A stretch of DNA of 18,855 nucleotides from an uncultured Verrucomicrobiota bacterium. Lineage in GTDB: Bacteria > Verrucomicrobiota > Verrucomicrobiae > Opitutales > Opitutaceae. Under the pieces are notes generated by a model. The model was not told the origin of the DNA, did not search any database, and was given only the letters and a program-made list of their open reading frames with translations. A program made the position numbers and the translations under genes. Shown piece by piece: positions 1 through 6,785 of the stretch; within the stretch, counting starts at the first letter, position 1; each line of letters starts with the position of its first letter. Where the stretch lies: the NCBI GenBank assembly GCA_946482165.1, contig CAMLQS010000059.1, positions 1-18,855 on the forward strand, given 5' to 3'.

Positions 1-89
1 TCACCAAAAAGAGCGTGGGGCCGAATCGCAGGCCCTCTCCGGTCGGCGCCTCGATTGCGGGACCGCGCACGCGGTGGTTTAGTGGCCTC

Positions 90-923
90 ATGAAAACGAA
101 TAAGTGGCTCTTGCTCGCAGGGATGTTCGCCGGCGCCGCGGCCCCCACGACGGCGTTGGCCGCCGAACGCGCCATCGAGGCCGCCGAACTGCCGCCGACC
201 GTAAGGCGGGTGATCAACGACTCCGGGCGGGGAGGACCCGTGAAAAAACTCTCGGTGCGAAACGCCGGGGGACGCACCGTCTACGATGTCGAGTTCGAGC
301 CGAAGAACGGCGTCGCCCAGCGCCTGCGCGTCGCGGAAGACGGCAAGATCCTTGGCGACACGCGAAAGGCCGTAACGACCGGCGCCCACGCCGCCGCGAC
401 CAACCCGGATGCGACCGATTCCGCCCGGCCCGTCGTGCCGCTCACGTATCCCGGCATTGGATACCCCTACGAGCCCCTTGCCGTGCCGACCCGGCCGAGG
501 CTGCGTCTCGAAGAGTTGCCACAGGCGGCGCGGGAAACCCTCCGCCGCGAGGCGGGGACCCGTCCCATCGTGGCGATACACAAGGAGACGCTCGACGGGC
601 GAAAGGCCTATGTCGCCCAATTCGGCGAGTCCGGCCGCAACCCGCGCGTCTACGTCGCCGAGAGCGGCGAGGTCGTGCGTCCCACGGAAAAACCGCCCGT
701 GCTCGCGCTCGGCACCACCTTTGACGGCATGCCCGCGCCCGCACGGCAGGCGCTCCGTCGCGAACTGGGCGACGGCGAGATCGTGCGCATCGACAAGGAC
801 AAGGAGGGGCGTGGCGAAATCGAAACCTACGAGGTCGAAGTGAAGGACGCCCGCGGCACTTTCCAGGTCCGCGTTTCCGCCGACGGCCGCGTATTCGAAA
901 ACACGCGACGAACAAACCACTGA
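90..923 (+). CDS. Secreted protein with three PepSY-like modules
   Basis: A 277-residue exported protein of unknown function. I start it at the ATG at 90 rather than 15 because a signal peptide begins there: MKTNK, a hydrophobic stretch, then likely cleavage after TALAA near residue 25. The mature part has three related modules at about residues 31-89, 139-196 and 210-270. Each starts with a [LM]P.(A/T)(A/V)R amphipathic helix (ELPPTVRR, ELPQAARE, GMPAPARQ), then beta strands, and ends in a V.(E/A)(D/S)G(K/E/R) turn. Helix plus antiparallel strands of about 60 residues is the layout of PepSY-like domains, known mainly from periplasmic regulatory or inhibitory proteins; that assignment is inference. 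A Pro/Ala-rich linker separates modules 1 and 2. No clear Shine-Dalgarno sequence is visible. The gene stands alone, and 1-89 shows nothing else recognisable. Confidence 0.75.
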   Translation: MKTNKWLLLAGMFAGAAAPTTALAAERAIEAAELPPTVRRVINDSGRGGPVKKLSVRNAGGRTVYDVEFEPKNGVAQRLRVAEDGKILGDTRKAVTTGAHAAATNPDATDSARPVVPLTYPGIGYPYEPLAVPTRPRLRLEELPQAARETLRREAGTRPIVAIHKETLDGRKAYVAQFGESGRNPRVYVAESGEVVRPTEKPPVLALGTTFDGMPAPARQALRRELGDGEIVRIDKDKEGRGEIETYEVEVKDARGTFQVRVSADGRVFENTRRTNH

Positions 924-977
924 TCCCGCCGCAGGCATCGTTGCCCGCGGCGAGTCGTCGCTTTGTCGCGAACCCAG

Positions 978-1154
978 GGCTGTGTCTCGTAAATAAGCCG
1001 GCGCATCGCTAAAGCTCTACGAGTGAACCGAGAAAGGGCGCTGGGCCGGCGTTGCCCTCGGCGGCACGGACCTCCGGTCCGCCTCCGCCTCGGTCGTCTT
1101 GGCCGAGCATCCTTTCTCGCTCGCGCTGCTCCGGCTTATTTACGAGACACAGCC
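978..1154. repeat. MITE-like element with 24-bp perfect terminal inverted repeats
   Basis: Bases 978-1001 (starting GGCTGTGTCTCG) and 1131-1154 are exact reverse complements over 24 bp. Inside them a second perfect pair, 1029-1037 and 1111-1119 (CGAGAAAGG / CCTTTCTCG), is nested, and inside that is a GC-rich palindromic core (1040-1107). The whole 177 bp can fold as one long hairpin. There is no credible coding content. Long terminal inverted repeats around a short non-coding body are the layout of a miniature inverted-repeat transposable element or a mobile palindrome. No target-site duplication is evident (left flank ACCCAG, right flank TCGACC). It fills most of the 924-1167 gap between two convergent genes. 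Confidence 0.7.
1040..1107. repeat. Palindromic core repeat, copy 1
   Basis: A 68-bp GC-rich imperfect palindrome running from GCTGGGCCGGCGTTG to CTTGGCCGAG. A second copy with only scattered differences is at 3667-3735. The differences concentrate in the central loop, as expected for a structured repeat. Here it is nested within the longer inverted-repeat element at 978-1154. Confidence 0.75.
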
Positions 1155-1167
1155 TCGACCGAGGCGC

Positions 1168-1197
1168 AAAAAAGCCCGCGCCGGAGAAGGCGCGGGC
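1168..1197 (-). terminator. Rho-independent terminator of the PEP-CTERM gene
   Basis: On the minus strand a 9-bp GC stem (1189-1197 pairing with 1174-1182, loop 1183-1188) is followed directly by six T (complement of 1168-1173). It lies 31 bp past the stop codon of the PEP-CTERM gene, the right place and strand for an intrinsic terminator. Confidence 0.85.
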
Positions 1198-1228
1198 GGC
1201 AGGGCGAAACGGCCGGAGGAGTCCTGCC

Positions 1229-1906
1229 TTAATCGCGTTTGCGGCGGCGCAGGGCGGCGCCGGCGAGCAGGGCCGCGCCCGCAAGCGCGGCGGACGAGGC
1301 GGGCTCCGGAACGGTGGTGACGGCGCGGATCATGGCATCCTTTTGAAAGGTGCTCCCAAACGAGGCGAAAGCGGCCACAGTGCTAGCCGCGGCTGGATTA
1401 ACGGGATTGATTCCCCCAAAGGCGGCCCAACTACGGGTGCCGCCAACCGCATCGACCATCACAGAGATGTTGCTCCCCTCGGGTTCCTCGTAACCGACGA
1501 AAAAGACATCCCCGGGGCTGAGGGTGATGTCGCTCACAAAATTAAACGTCACCGGATCGTTGCTCAACACGCCGGGCATAAACGCCGCCTGGCTATGGAT
1601 CAAAACCGCGTCGTTGAAGATGCCGTCATTGGTCGGATCGGAATAAACGACCAGATTGAGCGGCTCGCCGGCGGCCAAAGGCTCGGCGGTGCTAAAAACG
1701 ATTTCGAGGCCCAACAGGGTCGTTTCCCCGCCCACCGCGGTGAATTGGTTTACCACCACGCCGTGGGCGCCGATTTTGACGGCGTTAAGGGCTACCCCGT
1801 CGTCCAGTTGATAGTCGGCCGAGGCGAAGGGCGCGAGGGCCAGCGTCGCGGCGGCGGCGATGCCCGAATGACAGGCGCGGATTTTACGAAGAGGCAGTGT
1901 GTGCAT
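1229..1906 (-). CDS. PEP-CTERM sorting domain-containing protein
   Basis: A 225-residue exported protein carrying a PEP-CTERM exosortase signal. I choose the ATG at 1904-1906 because it begins a signal peptide (MHTLPLRK, an Ala-rich core, likely cleavage after FASA near residue 30); the frame stays open to 2041 but without signal features. The C-terminus has the full tripartite signal: VPEPAS at about 199-204, a hydrophobic Ala/Leu helix, then RRRKRD. In this family an exosortase recognises PEP and removes the tail, releasing or anchoring the protein at the envelope. The middle (about 31-195) is Gly/Val-rich and predicted beta-sandwich, with no enzymatic motif seen. The bases before the start are CCTCCT, so there is no normal Shine-Dalgarno. 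It ends in a strong terminator. Confidence 0.9.
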   Translation of the reverse strand: MHTLPLRKIRACHSGIAAAATLALAPFASADYQLDDGVALNAVKIGAHGVVVNQFTAVGGETTLLGLEIVFSTAEPLAAGEPLNLVVYSDPTNDGIFNDAVLIHSQAAFMPGVLSNDPVTFNFVSDITLSPGDVFFVGYEEPEGSNISVMVDAVGGTRSWAAFGGINPVNPAAASTVAAFASFGSTFQKDAMIRAVTTVPEPASSAALAGAALLAGAALRRRKRD

Positions 1907-2074
1907 AGGAGGCGAAGCTGAATTTATGGAGCGGGATTGGATCGCGTCGATTGGAGGGCGGCTCCCGCGGGATTTCCCACAAGAGCGGAACGTGATCTGA
2001 TCGGAGCGCCGCCTTGATGACGCCCCTTTCCGTGTTGTCAAAATTTAGTTAATACAGGAAATGAGTAGCACTGA

Positions 2075-2296
2075 TCAGCGGCGGCGACGAAGAGCCGCGC
2101 AGAGAACCACGCCCGCGCCGAGCACCGCGGAGGACGAGGCCGGTTCGGGGACGGGGGCGTGCCGCCAACCACGAAGGGCAGGGCGACATTCGGCGCGCAG
2201 CGCCGCCATCGAGAAGAGCTCCGAAATTTGCGCCAGCGATAGACCGACGGGTATTTCCAGGTCATTGGAGGGACGCCGTCGCGCCCCGGCGCGCAA
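2075..2296 (-). pseudogene. Remnant of a second PEP-CTERM gene (C-terminal signal)
   Basis: The last 25 codons before the stop at 2075-2077 encode an unmistakable PEP-CTERM tail: VPEPASS, a hydrophobic stretch (AVLGAGVVLCAAL) and RRRR. The upstream 45 or so codons in the same frame show no signal peptide and no beta-sandwich sequence, and the other two frames offer none either. I read this as the 3' scar of a degraded or recombined PEP-CTERM gene next to an intact one. The two tails are similar in pattern (VPEPASS..A..GA...AALRRR), consistent with paralogues. It could instead be a very short expressed peptide, but nothing supports export. Confidence 0.55.
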
Positions 2297-2458
2297 GCCC
2301 CGGCGTCCGCGAGGGCGACAACCGTCACGCGAGCCGGACGCGAACGCGGGAGACGGGGAGGTCGCCCTTCCATTTTAAACAACGGAATGCGAAATGGTAT
2401 TATACCAGCCGGCTGGTTGCTTTTGGAGGGTGGTGGACGGGCGGGTGGGCAGTGCGCC

Positions 2459-2496
2459 AGACATCGCTGACACAATCGGCCAAGACATCGCTGACA
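2459..2496. repeat. Two 14-bp direct repeats, probable IS terminal region
   Basis: The 14-mer AGACATCGCTGACA occurs at 2459-2472 and again at 2483-2496, starting 24 bp apart. It sits downstream of the transposase remnant on that gene's 3' side, where repeated transposase-binding sites at an insertion-sequence end would be expected. The stretch 2297-2458 before it holds no gene that I can recognise. Confidence 0.5.
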
Positions 2497-2527
2497 GGTT
2501 GTAGGTATGTATCTGATACAAATTATC

Positions 2528-2548
2528 GGGGAGGGAGGAGGGAGGGGG
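2528..2548 (+). other. G-run motif (possible G-quadruplex)
   Basis: Four runs of three or more G separated by one to four bases (GGGG-A-GGG-AGGA-GGG-A-GGGGG) lie on the plus strand just past the transposase fragment. The spacing fits the classic G-quadruplex pattern. In such GC-rich DNA it may be chance. Confidence 0.35.
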
Positions 2549-2564
2549 CTTTGCTCCCTCCCCC

Positions 2565-2885
2565 TCACGGATTGAAGGGAAGAGGAGCAGGGCGGAGGGG
2601 GAGGTCGTGTTGAAGGTCGATCAGACCGAGCAGGAGCGAGCCGAAGAAGACATGATGGAGGGAGTCGGTCAGCGGCTTGAGGCCGATGCGCAGGCCGGCG
2701 AAGGCCCGGCCGACGTGATAGCGGCGGTCGCCGACGGATATCTCGCCTTTGCCGATCGCCTTGCGAACCAGCCAGCCGGCGGGGTAGGCGGGCATGCGAA
2801 GACGGAGCGGCCGGGGGCGCCCCGGGCGGTAGCGGCTGGCCGGCGTGCGTTGCCCCAAGGCTTGGTGGGGGCGATGGTGGTTGTA
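2565..2885 (-). pseudogene. IS481-type transposase, C-terminal fragment
   Basis: About 106 residues from YNHHRPHQALGQRTPASRY to the stop. YNxxRPHxALGxxTP is the hallmark after the catalytic Glu of the integrase core in IS3/IS481-type transposases. It is followed here by the C-terminal beta-rich segment (ISVGDRRYHVGRAFAG, then HHVFFGSLLLGLIDL) typical of IS481 members. The catalytic DDE part and the N-terminal helix-turn-helix are missing: the frame continues upstream to 2939 but the sequence before 2885 (MERSALRKGKG...) does not belong to the family. The element is therefore truncated and inactive. A 10-bp repeat GGTTGTAGGT at 2497-2506 and 2879-2888 brackets the remnant. Confidence 0.8.
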
Positions 2886-3064
2886 GGTTGGGACGCGAGA
2901 CACTCCTCCTTTTCCTTTGCGCAAGGCACTTCGCTCCACTCATCGCTTCTCCAAACGCAGCTAAAAGAAAAAACACACCAAACATAAATCCCAACGATCC
3001 CCGCTTGACTCCCGGCCATCATAGCAGGGACGCGCCCGCCCACCTTGGGCGGAAGTCTAAATTC

Positions 3065-3550
3065 TCAGCCGCGGCGGGCGGCGTCGATCGCGGCGACGTC
3101 GATTTTGCCCATCTCCATCATCGCGTCGAAGGCGCGCTTGGCCTCGGCGCCGCCTGCGGCCATCGCCTCGATGAGCGTGCGCGGGGTGATCTGCCAGTTG
3201 AGCCCCCACTTGTCCTTGCACCACCCGCAGGCGCTTTCCTTGCCGCCGTTGCCGACGATGGCGTTCCAGTAGCGGTCGGTCTCCGCCTGGTTCTCGGTCG
3301 CAATCTGGAAGGAGAAAGCCTCGCTATGGGGAAAGATGGGCCCGCCGTTCAGGCCGATGCAGGGAATGCCGAGCACGGTGAATTCGACGGTGAGGACGTC
3401 GCCGGCTTTGCCCATGGGATAGTCGCTCGGCGCCTTATGCACCGCGGTAAGGTGGGTATCGGGGAAGGTCGCGGCGTAAAAGCGGGCGGCCTCCTCGGCG
3501 TCGTGGTTGAACCAAAGGCAGACCGTGTTTTTTGGGATGGGCTTGTTCAT
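3065..3550 (-). CDS. VOC-superfamily (PhnB / 3-demethylubiquinone methyltransferase-like) protein
   Basis: A 161-residue soluble protein of the vicinal-oxygen-chelate fold, in the PhnB-like group. Family features seen: N-terminal CLWFNHDAEEAARFYAATFPDT, the strand-turn IGLNGGPIFPHSEAFSFQI in the middle, and the C-terminal WCKDKWGLNWQITPRTLIEA. The last segment is the usual 'D.WG..WQI.P' signature. The length is normal for a single-domain member. Substrate is unknown; relatives are often annotated as glyoxalase or bleomycin-resistance-like, and no reaction should be assumed. It appears monocistronic: about 114 bp separate it from the palindromic repeat and the DUF2200 gene upstream on the same strand. 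No Shine-Dalgarno sequence is visible before the ATG. Confidence 0.85.
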   Translation of the reverse strand: MNKPIPKNTVCLWFNHDAEEAARFYAATFPDTHLTAVHKAPSDYPMGKAGDVLTVEFTVLGIPCIGLNGGPIFPHSEAFSFQIATENQAETDRYWNAIVGNGGKESACGWCKDKWGLNWQITPRTLIEAMAAGGAEAKRAFDAMMEMGKIDVAAIDAARRG

Positions 3551-3666
3551 CGGGATACAACGAACGAGACAGGCGCCATCAGACAGGGTTCGTCCTTTCT
3601 TGCCTCAGCCGCGGATCGGATCGTCCGCGGATCGGCATCCGCGATAATCCGTGGGACGGAAACCAA

Positions 3667-3735
3667 GCTGGGCCGGCGTTGACCTCGGCGGCATGGGCGC
3701 GCCGGCCCGCCTCCGCCTCGGTCGCCTTGGCCGAG
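3667..3735. repeat. Palindromic core repeat, copy 2
   Basis: A 69-bp near-copy of the repeat at 1040-1107 (GCTGGGCCGGCGTTG ... CCTTGGCCGAG). It lacks the outer 24-bp inverted repeats of copy 1, so the core exists independently. Its right edge is directly against the DUF2200 stop codon (3736-3738), so it would be transcribed as a hairpin at the 3' end of that gene. Confidence 0.75.
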
Positions 3736-4087
3736 TCAGCCCGGCAGGATTTTTTCCAGCGGCCGCCCCGTGGCGAGGTCGTCGACCAACTTGTCGAGAT
3801 AACGGATCTCTTTCATCAGCGGATCCTCGATCTCCTCGATGCGCACGCCGCAGACGACGCCCTTCAGAAGCAAACGTTTCGGATTCATCGCCGGGGCTTG
3901 CGCGAGAAAAAGTCTCGAAATCCACCTCGGCCGCTAGCTGCCGCCGCCGCCCCGCTTCATCGTAGCCGGTGAGCCAGCAGATGACGCGATCCACCTCGTC
4001 TTGTGTGCGTTTCTTCTTTTCCGCCTTCGCCACATAAAGCGGATATACGTTCGAAAACGAAATCGTGAAAATGCGATGCTGGGCCAT
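3736..4087 (-). pseudogene. DUF2200 family gene with a single-base frameshift
   Basis: Read from the ATG at 4087, the first half is a clear DUF2200 protein: MAQHRIFTISFSNVYPLYVA, then DEVDRVICWLTGYDEA and DFETF. Near 3904-3911 the family sequence jumps to another frame and continues perfectly as [20 protein letters not shown], then [13 protein letters not shown] and [10 protein letters not shown], stopping at 3736-3738. One extra base in the minus-strand TTTTTCTCGCG stretch accounts for it; removing it restores a protein of about 116 residues, the usual family length. Function is unknown for the family. Both halves are well preserved, so the lesion is recent or a sequencing error beside the five-base homopolymer. 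A 36-bp gap separates it from the membrane protein gene upstream on the same strand. Confidence 0.85.
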
Positions 4088-4123
4088 GGAGAGCGTGGGA
4101 ATAGACGGATCTGCCGATGGATT

Positions 4124-4594
4124 TCAGTTCGTCGTTTGCTTCGTGGATTCGATCGCGCCAACCAGCGTGGAAACGAAGGTGTCGAACTCGGCGCGTCTTG
4201 GGCCTTCCTTGAAGATCACGAGCGCGGGGACGCCGGCCAAGGTGCGGAAACAGACGTGACGCTGCTTCTTCAAGCCCACGGCAAACGTGAACAATCCGGC
4301 GAAGCCGAAGGCGAGGAACGAGCCGGCAAACATCGCAAAAGGATCGGTGCGGGTCAGCTCGACCAGCGCCCAATAGATCGTCCATGGGACGATCATCATC
4401 CAAAGCCCGGCTTTAAAGAAGGTGCTTCGCACGGCGACCCGCTCGAAGGCGGGGTCGAGATCCAACAAGCGGAGGGTCGTCTCACCCTCGCTCTGGAGCG
4501 TGTCGTTATGCGTCACCTGCACGCGATCCGAGAACAAGCGGTAGGATCGTCGACCGAAGTGGGATTTGTCGGAGTAGGTGGCGAGAGAATCCAT
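4124..4594 (-). CDS. Small membrane protein of unknown function
   Basis: A 156-residue protein not assigned to a family. Residues 1-55 are polar and look like a beta-rich cytoplasmic segment (RRSYRLFSDRVQVTHND, then ETTLRLLDLD). Two hydrophobic helices follow at about 60-80 (AGLWMMIVPWTIYWALV) and 87-108 (FAMFAGSFLAFGFAGLFTF). The C-terminal 45 residues (KKQRHVCFRTLAGVPALVI ...) look soluble. A strand-rich segment split by a two-helix hairpin resembles small bacterial PH-like membrane proteins, but that is only a shape argument. Same strand as DUF2200, 36 bp apart, so co-transcription is plausible. Confidence 0.7.
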   Translation of the reverse strand: MDSLATYSDKSHFGRRSYRLFSDRVQVTHNDTLQSEGETTLRLLDLDPAFERVAVRSTFFKAGLWMMIVPWTIYWALVELTRTDPFAMFAGSFLAFGFAGLFTFAVGLKKQRHVCFRTLAGVPALVIFKEGPRRAEFDTFVSTLVGAIESTKQTTN

Positions 4595-4748
4595 CGAGAG
4601 GCGGTCAGGCTAAAGGTGGAGAAATGAAACGATCGCAAAGAGGAAGCTTGAGCGAGGGGACCAAGTGGCATTCACACGCATCAGCTCAACCGTAATGCCG
4701 AAGCGGTCCATCGTCTGTTTTCGCATTGCCGGGGTCTTCGTTGGATCG

Positions 4749-5024
4749 TCAATAGCGGCCGCGCAGATGCCAGACGATAGGTGTGATCACGATGGTGAGT
4801 CCAACCGCCATCACCAAGTCGTAGGCCAGATACTGCCGGTCGGACGGATATTGCTTTGCGCGCCTTAATGGCCGCACCGAGCCGATCCAGAAAGCAAGCG
4901 AGGCGATGAGGAATACGCAGCCGACTTCGCCACCATCGAGCATCATTGCTCCGAGCAGATTCAGCAGGATCGCCGCCCAGCGCGCCGTCTTGATCTCCCG
5001 CCGGTAGTATCGGTGCCGGAACAT
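4749..5024 (-). CDS. Small three-helix membrane protein, unknown
   Basis: A 91-residue protein with hydrophobic segments at about 16-29 (WAAILLNLLGAMML), 33-51 (VGCVFLIASLAFWIGSV) and 67-87 (AYDLVMAVGLTIVITPIVW), joined by short basic loops (RPLRRAKQYPSDR). The Arg/Lys-rich N-terminus suggests that end is cytoplasmic. No family recognised. Gaps of 36 bp to the gene upstream and 154 bp to the one downstream suggest it may share transcription with its minus-strand neighbours. The 4595-4748 gap contains nothing I can name. Confidence 0.6.
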   Translation of the reverse strand: MFRHRYYRREIKTARWAAILLNLLGAMMLDGGEVGCVFLIASLAFWIGSVRPLRRAKQYPSDRQYLAYDLVMAVGLTIVITPIVWHLRGRY

Positions 5025-5060
5025 CGTGGCCGAGGGATGGGACGATTCTGAATCAAAGCG

Positions 5061-5597
5061 TCACCCGCCGAAAGATTCGTCCGCCGTATACACGGCAAGG
5101 ATACGGAAGGGGCCGGGTTCGGAGAGGGTGAAGCGGCCGGCCTCGAGCAGGGCCTTGGCTTCTTCGAGCGACTCCAGGAGGCAGAATTCGTTCACCTTCA
5201 TTTCGGCGGCGAGGCCGTTGCAGGAGAGCGGCGAGTGCTCCGGCGAGTTGCCCTGCGAATAGGTGACGACATCGAAGCCGCGAAGAGTCTTGGCCGCGGG
5301 TGGTTCGATTCCCAGCGGAAAGGCTGGCTCCGGTCGATACGGCGCCCAGCGGGATTCGGGATCATATTCTTCCTCGAAGCCCTCGTAGTAGAACAAGGTC
5401 GTGCCGGTGAGATCGATCTTCCGCTCCGCCGCCACCTCCGCGATGACTCGGGGTGAATCGAAGAACCAATAGCCGTTGTGCTTCCACGCATCGATCCACT
5501 TGCCGAAATCCTCGGATATGCAGCCGCTGACGGAGTAGATCTGCGAGACCTGCGGCGCCTTCAGCCACTCCGAACCGGCAGAGACGCGCTTCGCCAT
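5061..5597 (-). CDS. Conserved soluble protein of unknown function
   Basis: A 178-residue cytoplasmic protein starting MAKRVSAGSEWLKAP (an in-frame ATG at 5615 would add six residues). Distinctive segments are YSVSGCISEDFGKWID, WKHNGYWFFDSP, TTLFYYEGFEEEYD, GFDVVTYSQGNSPEHSPLSC and SEPGPFRILAVYT. It looks like a conserved stand-alone protein scattered in proteobacteria and Verrucomicrobia, but I cannot attach a named family or a reaction. No signal peptide and no membrane helix. The run of aromatic residues and the SPEHSPLSCN motif are the parts most likely to be functional. Confidence 0.75.
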   Translation of the reverse strand: MAKRVSAGSEWLKAPQVSQIYSVSGCISEDFGKWIDAWKHNGYWFFDSPRVIAEVAAERKIDLTGTTLFYYEGFEEEYDPESRWAPYRPEPAFPLGIEPPAAKTLRGFDVVTYSQGNSPEHSPLSCNGLAAEMKVNEFCLLESLEEAKALLEAGRFTLSEPGPFRILAVYTADESFGG

Positions 5598-5693
5598 GTA
5601 GCCGAGCGGGATCATGTGCGTTTCGATGGCGATCTAGCGAAAATCGGCATTCTCCGACCCCGTTGCTCCGACCGCAAGCCGAGGGGGGTTCGG

Positions 5694-6449
5694 CTATCTT
5701 GCGGGCAAGACACAAATAGGCTTCCGCCCCCATACGGCCGGCCAGTCGACTTGCGGGGGTAGCGAGCTCGGAATAAGCCGGGAGGCTTCGGCGAAGCTTC
5801 CGAACATGGCTTGTCGCAAGATTTCCGAGGTCGAATCGGGCGTTGGGACCGCCGCGGGATTATCGACGGTGGGATTGTCGAAGGTGAGCGCGGGAGCCGG
5901 AGGCGAAGGCAGGTTGTTGGTGGCGGCCAGAGCGCGTTCCGCGATGCGGGTGGCGGCGGCGCGCATTATCCGTTGCTTTACCATGGAGGGCGTCTCTGCG
6001 GCGACGGGGTGGGCTCCCGTGTCGTAAGCGACATAGAAGCGCTCGCTTGCGAGCACGCGCGCGGAATCCCCCGCCACCCAATCGACGACCGCCAGTCCCG
6101 CCACTCGGTTCTCGGTCGAAACGAGCGCGAAGTGCTGCACGAAAAAACTCAGCGAAGCGGCCTTTGTTGCGCGTCGCGGCAAGCTGCGCGACACGCTGTC
6201 GCACATTGCCTCGAGATCTGATCGGCCGAAGTCGGCCATGCGTTCCTCGGCGGTGGGGACTGCGCCGTCGGGCCCTCGGAAGCCGGTCATCCCGAGCCTC
6301 AAGGATTTCGTCAAGTCTGCGGTGGTGACCGACGGGGCGAGCGTCAGCCTGGAGCCGCCCGACCTGCCGGTCATGGCGCAGCCCGAGGCGGCCAGCAAAA
6401 GGACAGGAGCCAGCAAGGCGGCCAGAAGCGCGGTCGCAGCAGGATGCAT
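5694..6449 (-). CDS. Predicted lipoprotein, unknown function
   Basis: A 251-residue exported lipoprotein. I start it at the ATG at 6447-6449 because it opens a lipoprotein signal peptide: MHPAATALLAALLAPVLLLA, then lipobox ASGC with the acylated Cys at 24. The frame is open to 6566 but the extra residues are Arg/Pro-rich and do not look coded. The mature part contains a long alpha/beta region (ADLTKSLRLGMTGFRG, MCDSVSRSLPRRATK, FFVQHFALVSTENRVAGLAV, RVLASERFYVAYDTG) and a C-terminal Pro-rich tail. It belongs to no family I recognise. A short hairpin at 5677-5695 overlaps its stop codon and may mark the transcript end. It is divergent from the BamE-like gene. Confidence 0.75.
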   Translation of the reverse strand: MHPAATALLAALLAPVLLLAASGCAMTGRSGGSRLTLAPSVTTADLTKSLRLGMTGFRGPDGAVPTAEERMADFGRSDLEAMCDSVSRSLPRRATKAASLSFFVQHFALVSTENRVAGLAVVDWVAGDSARVLASERFYVAYDTGAHPVAAETPSMVKQRIMRAAATRIAERALAATNNLPSPPAPALTFDNPTVDNPAAVPTPDSTSEILRQAMFGSFAEASRLIPSSLPPQVDWPAVWGRKPICVLPAR

Positions 6450-6622
6450 CGAACGCAGTTGGCGCGCTCGGCGGCCTGGGCGGCGGACCAGCGGGCGATG
6501 AAGGCGGAGACGACCGGGATCGGCGGGGGTGGAGGCGTTCAGGGACGTCGCGGTGGAGTCGGCCATGCCTCGGAGGTTGTTGGAGACGGGGTCGCGCCCG
6601 GCAAGAGCCTATCGGGAGAACA

Positions 6623-6669
6623 CCGACGCAGGAGGCGTCGGAATGACCAATGTCCAATGACGAGTGAAC
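6623..6669. repeat. Hairpin plus 7-bp tandem repeat in a divergent intergenic region
   Basis: A 7-bp stem (CCGACGC 6623-6629, GCGTCGG 6635-6641) with loop AGGAG is followed immediately by a heptad repeat: AATGACC, AATGTCC, AATGACG and a degenerate AGTGAAC (6642-6669). The region 6450-6785 lies between two divergent lipoprotein genes and so must hold both promoters; I see no convincing -35/-10 pair and no other gene in it. Confidence 0.6.
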
Positions 6670-6785
6670 GGCGCCGGGCGGGGACGGCGAAATTGGACGG
6701 AGACGAGGGAAAGGCGAAGATGAGCGAGCGCAGATTTTGGGCGGTCGGTGGACGGAACGGCGGGCGGTAGGAGTGGTCAGGGTGG

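Noticed and set aside
2037..2042. TTGACA on the minus strand as the -35 box of the PEP-CTERM gene
   Set aside because: No acceptable -10 hexamer is found at about 17 bp spacing and it lies about 130 bp from the start codon.
2528..2548. A G-quadruplex as a regulatory finding
   Set aside because: The pattern fits, but runs of G are common in GC-rich intergenic DNA and no gene start lies close enough to give it a role.
2038..2994. A 318-codon minus-strand open frame across the IS and PEP-CTERM remnants
   Set aside because: Composition is Pro/Arg/Ser-rich as expected for a shadow frame in GC-rich DNA, and it overlaps the recognisable transposase and PEP-CTERM fragments in other frames.
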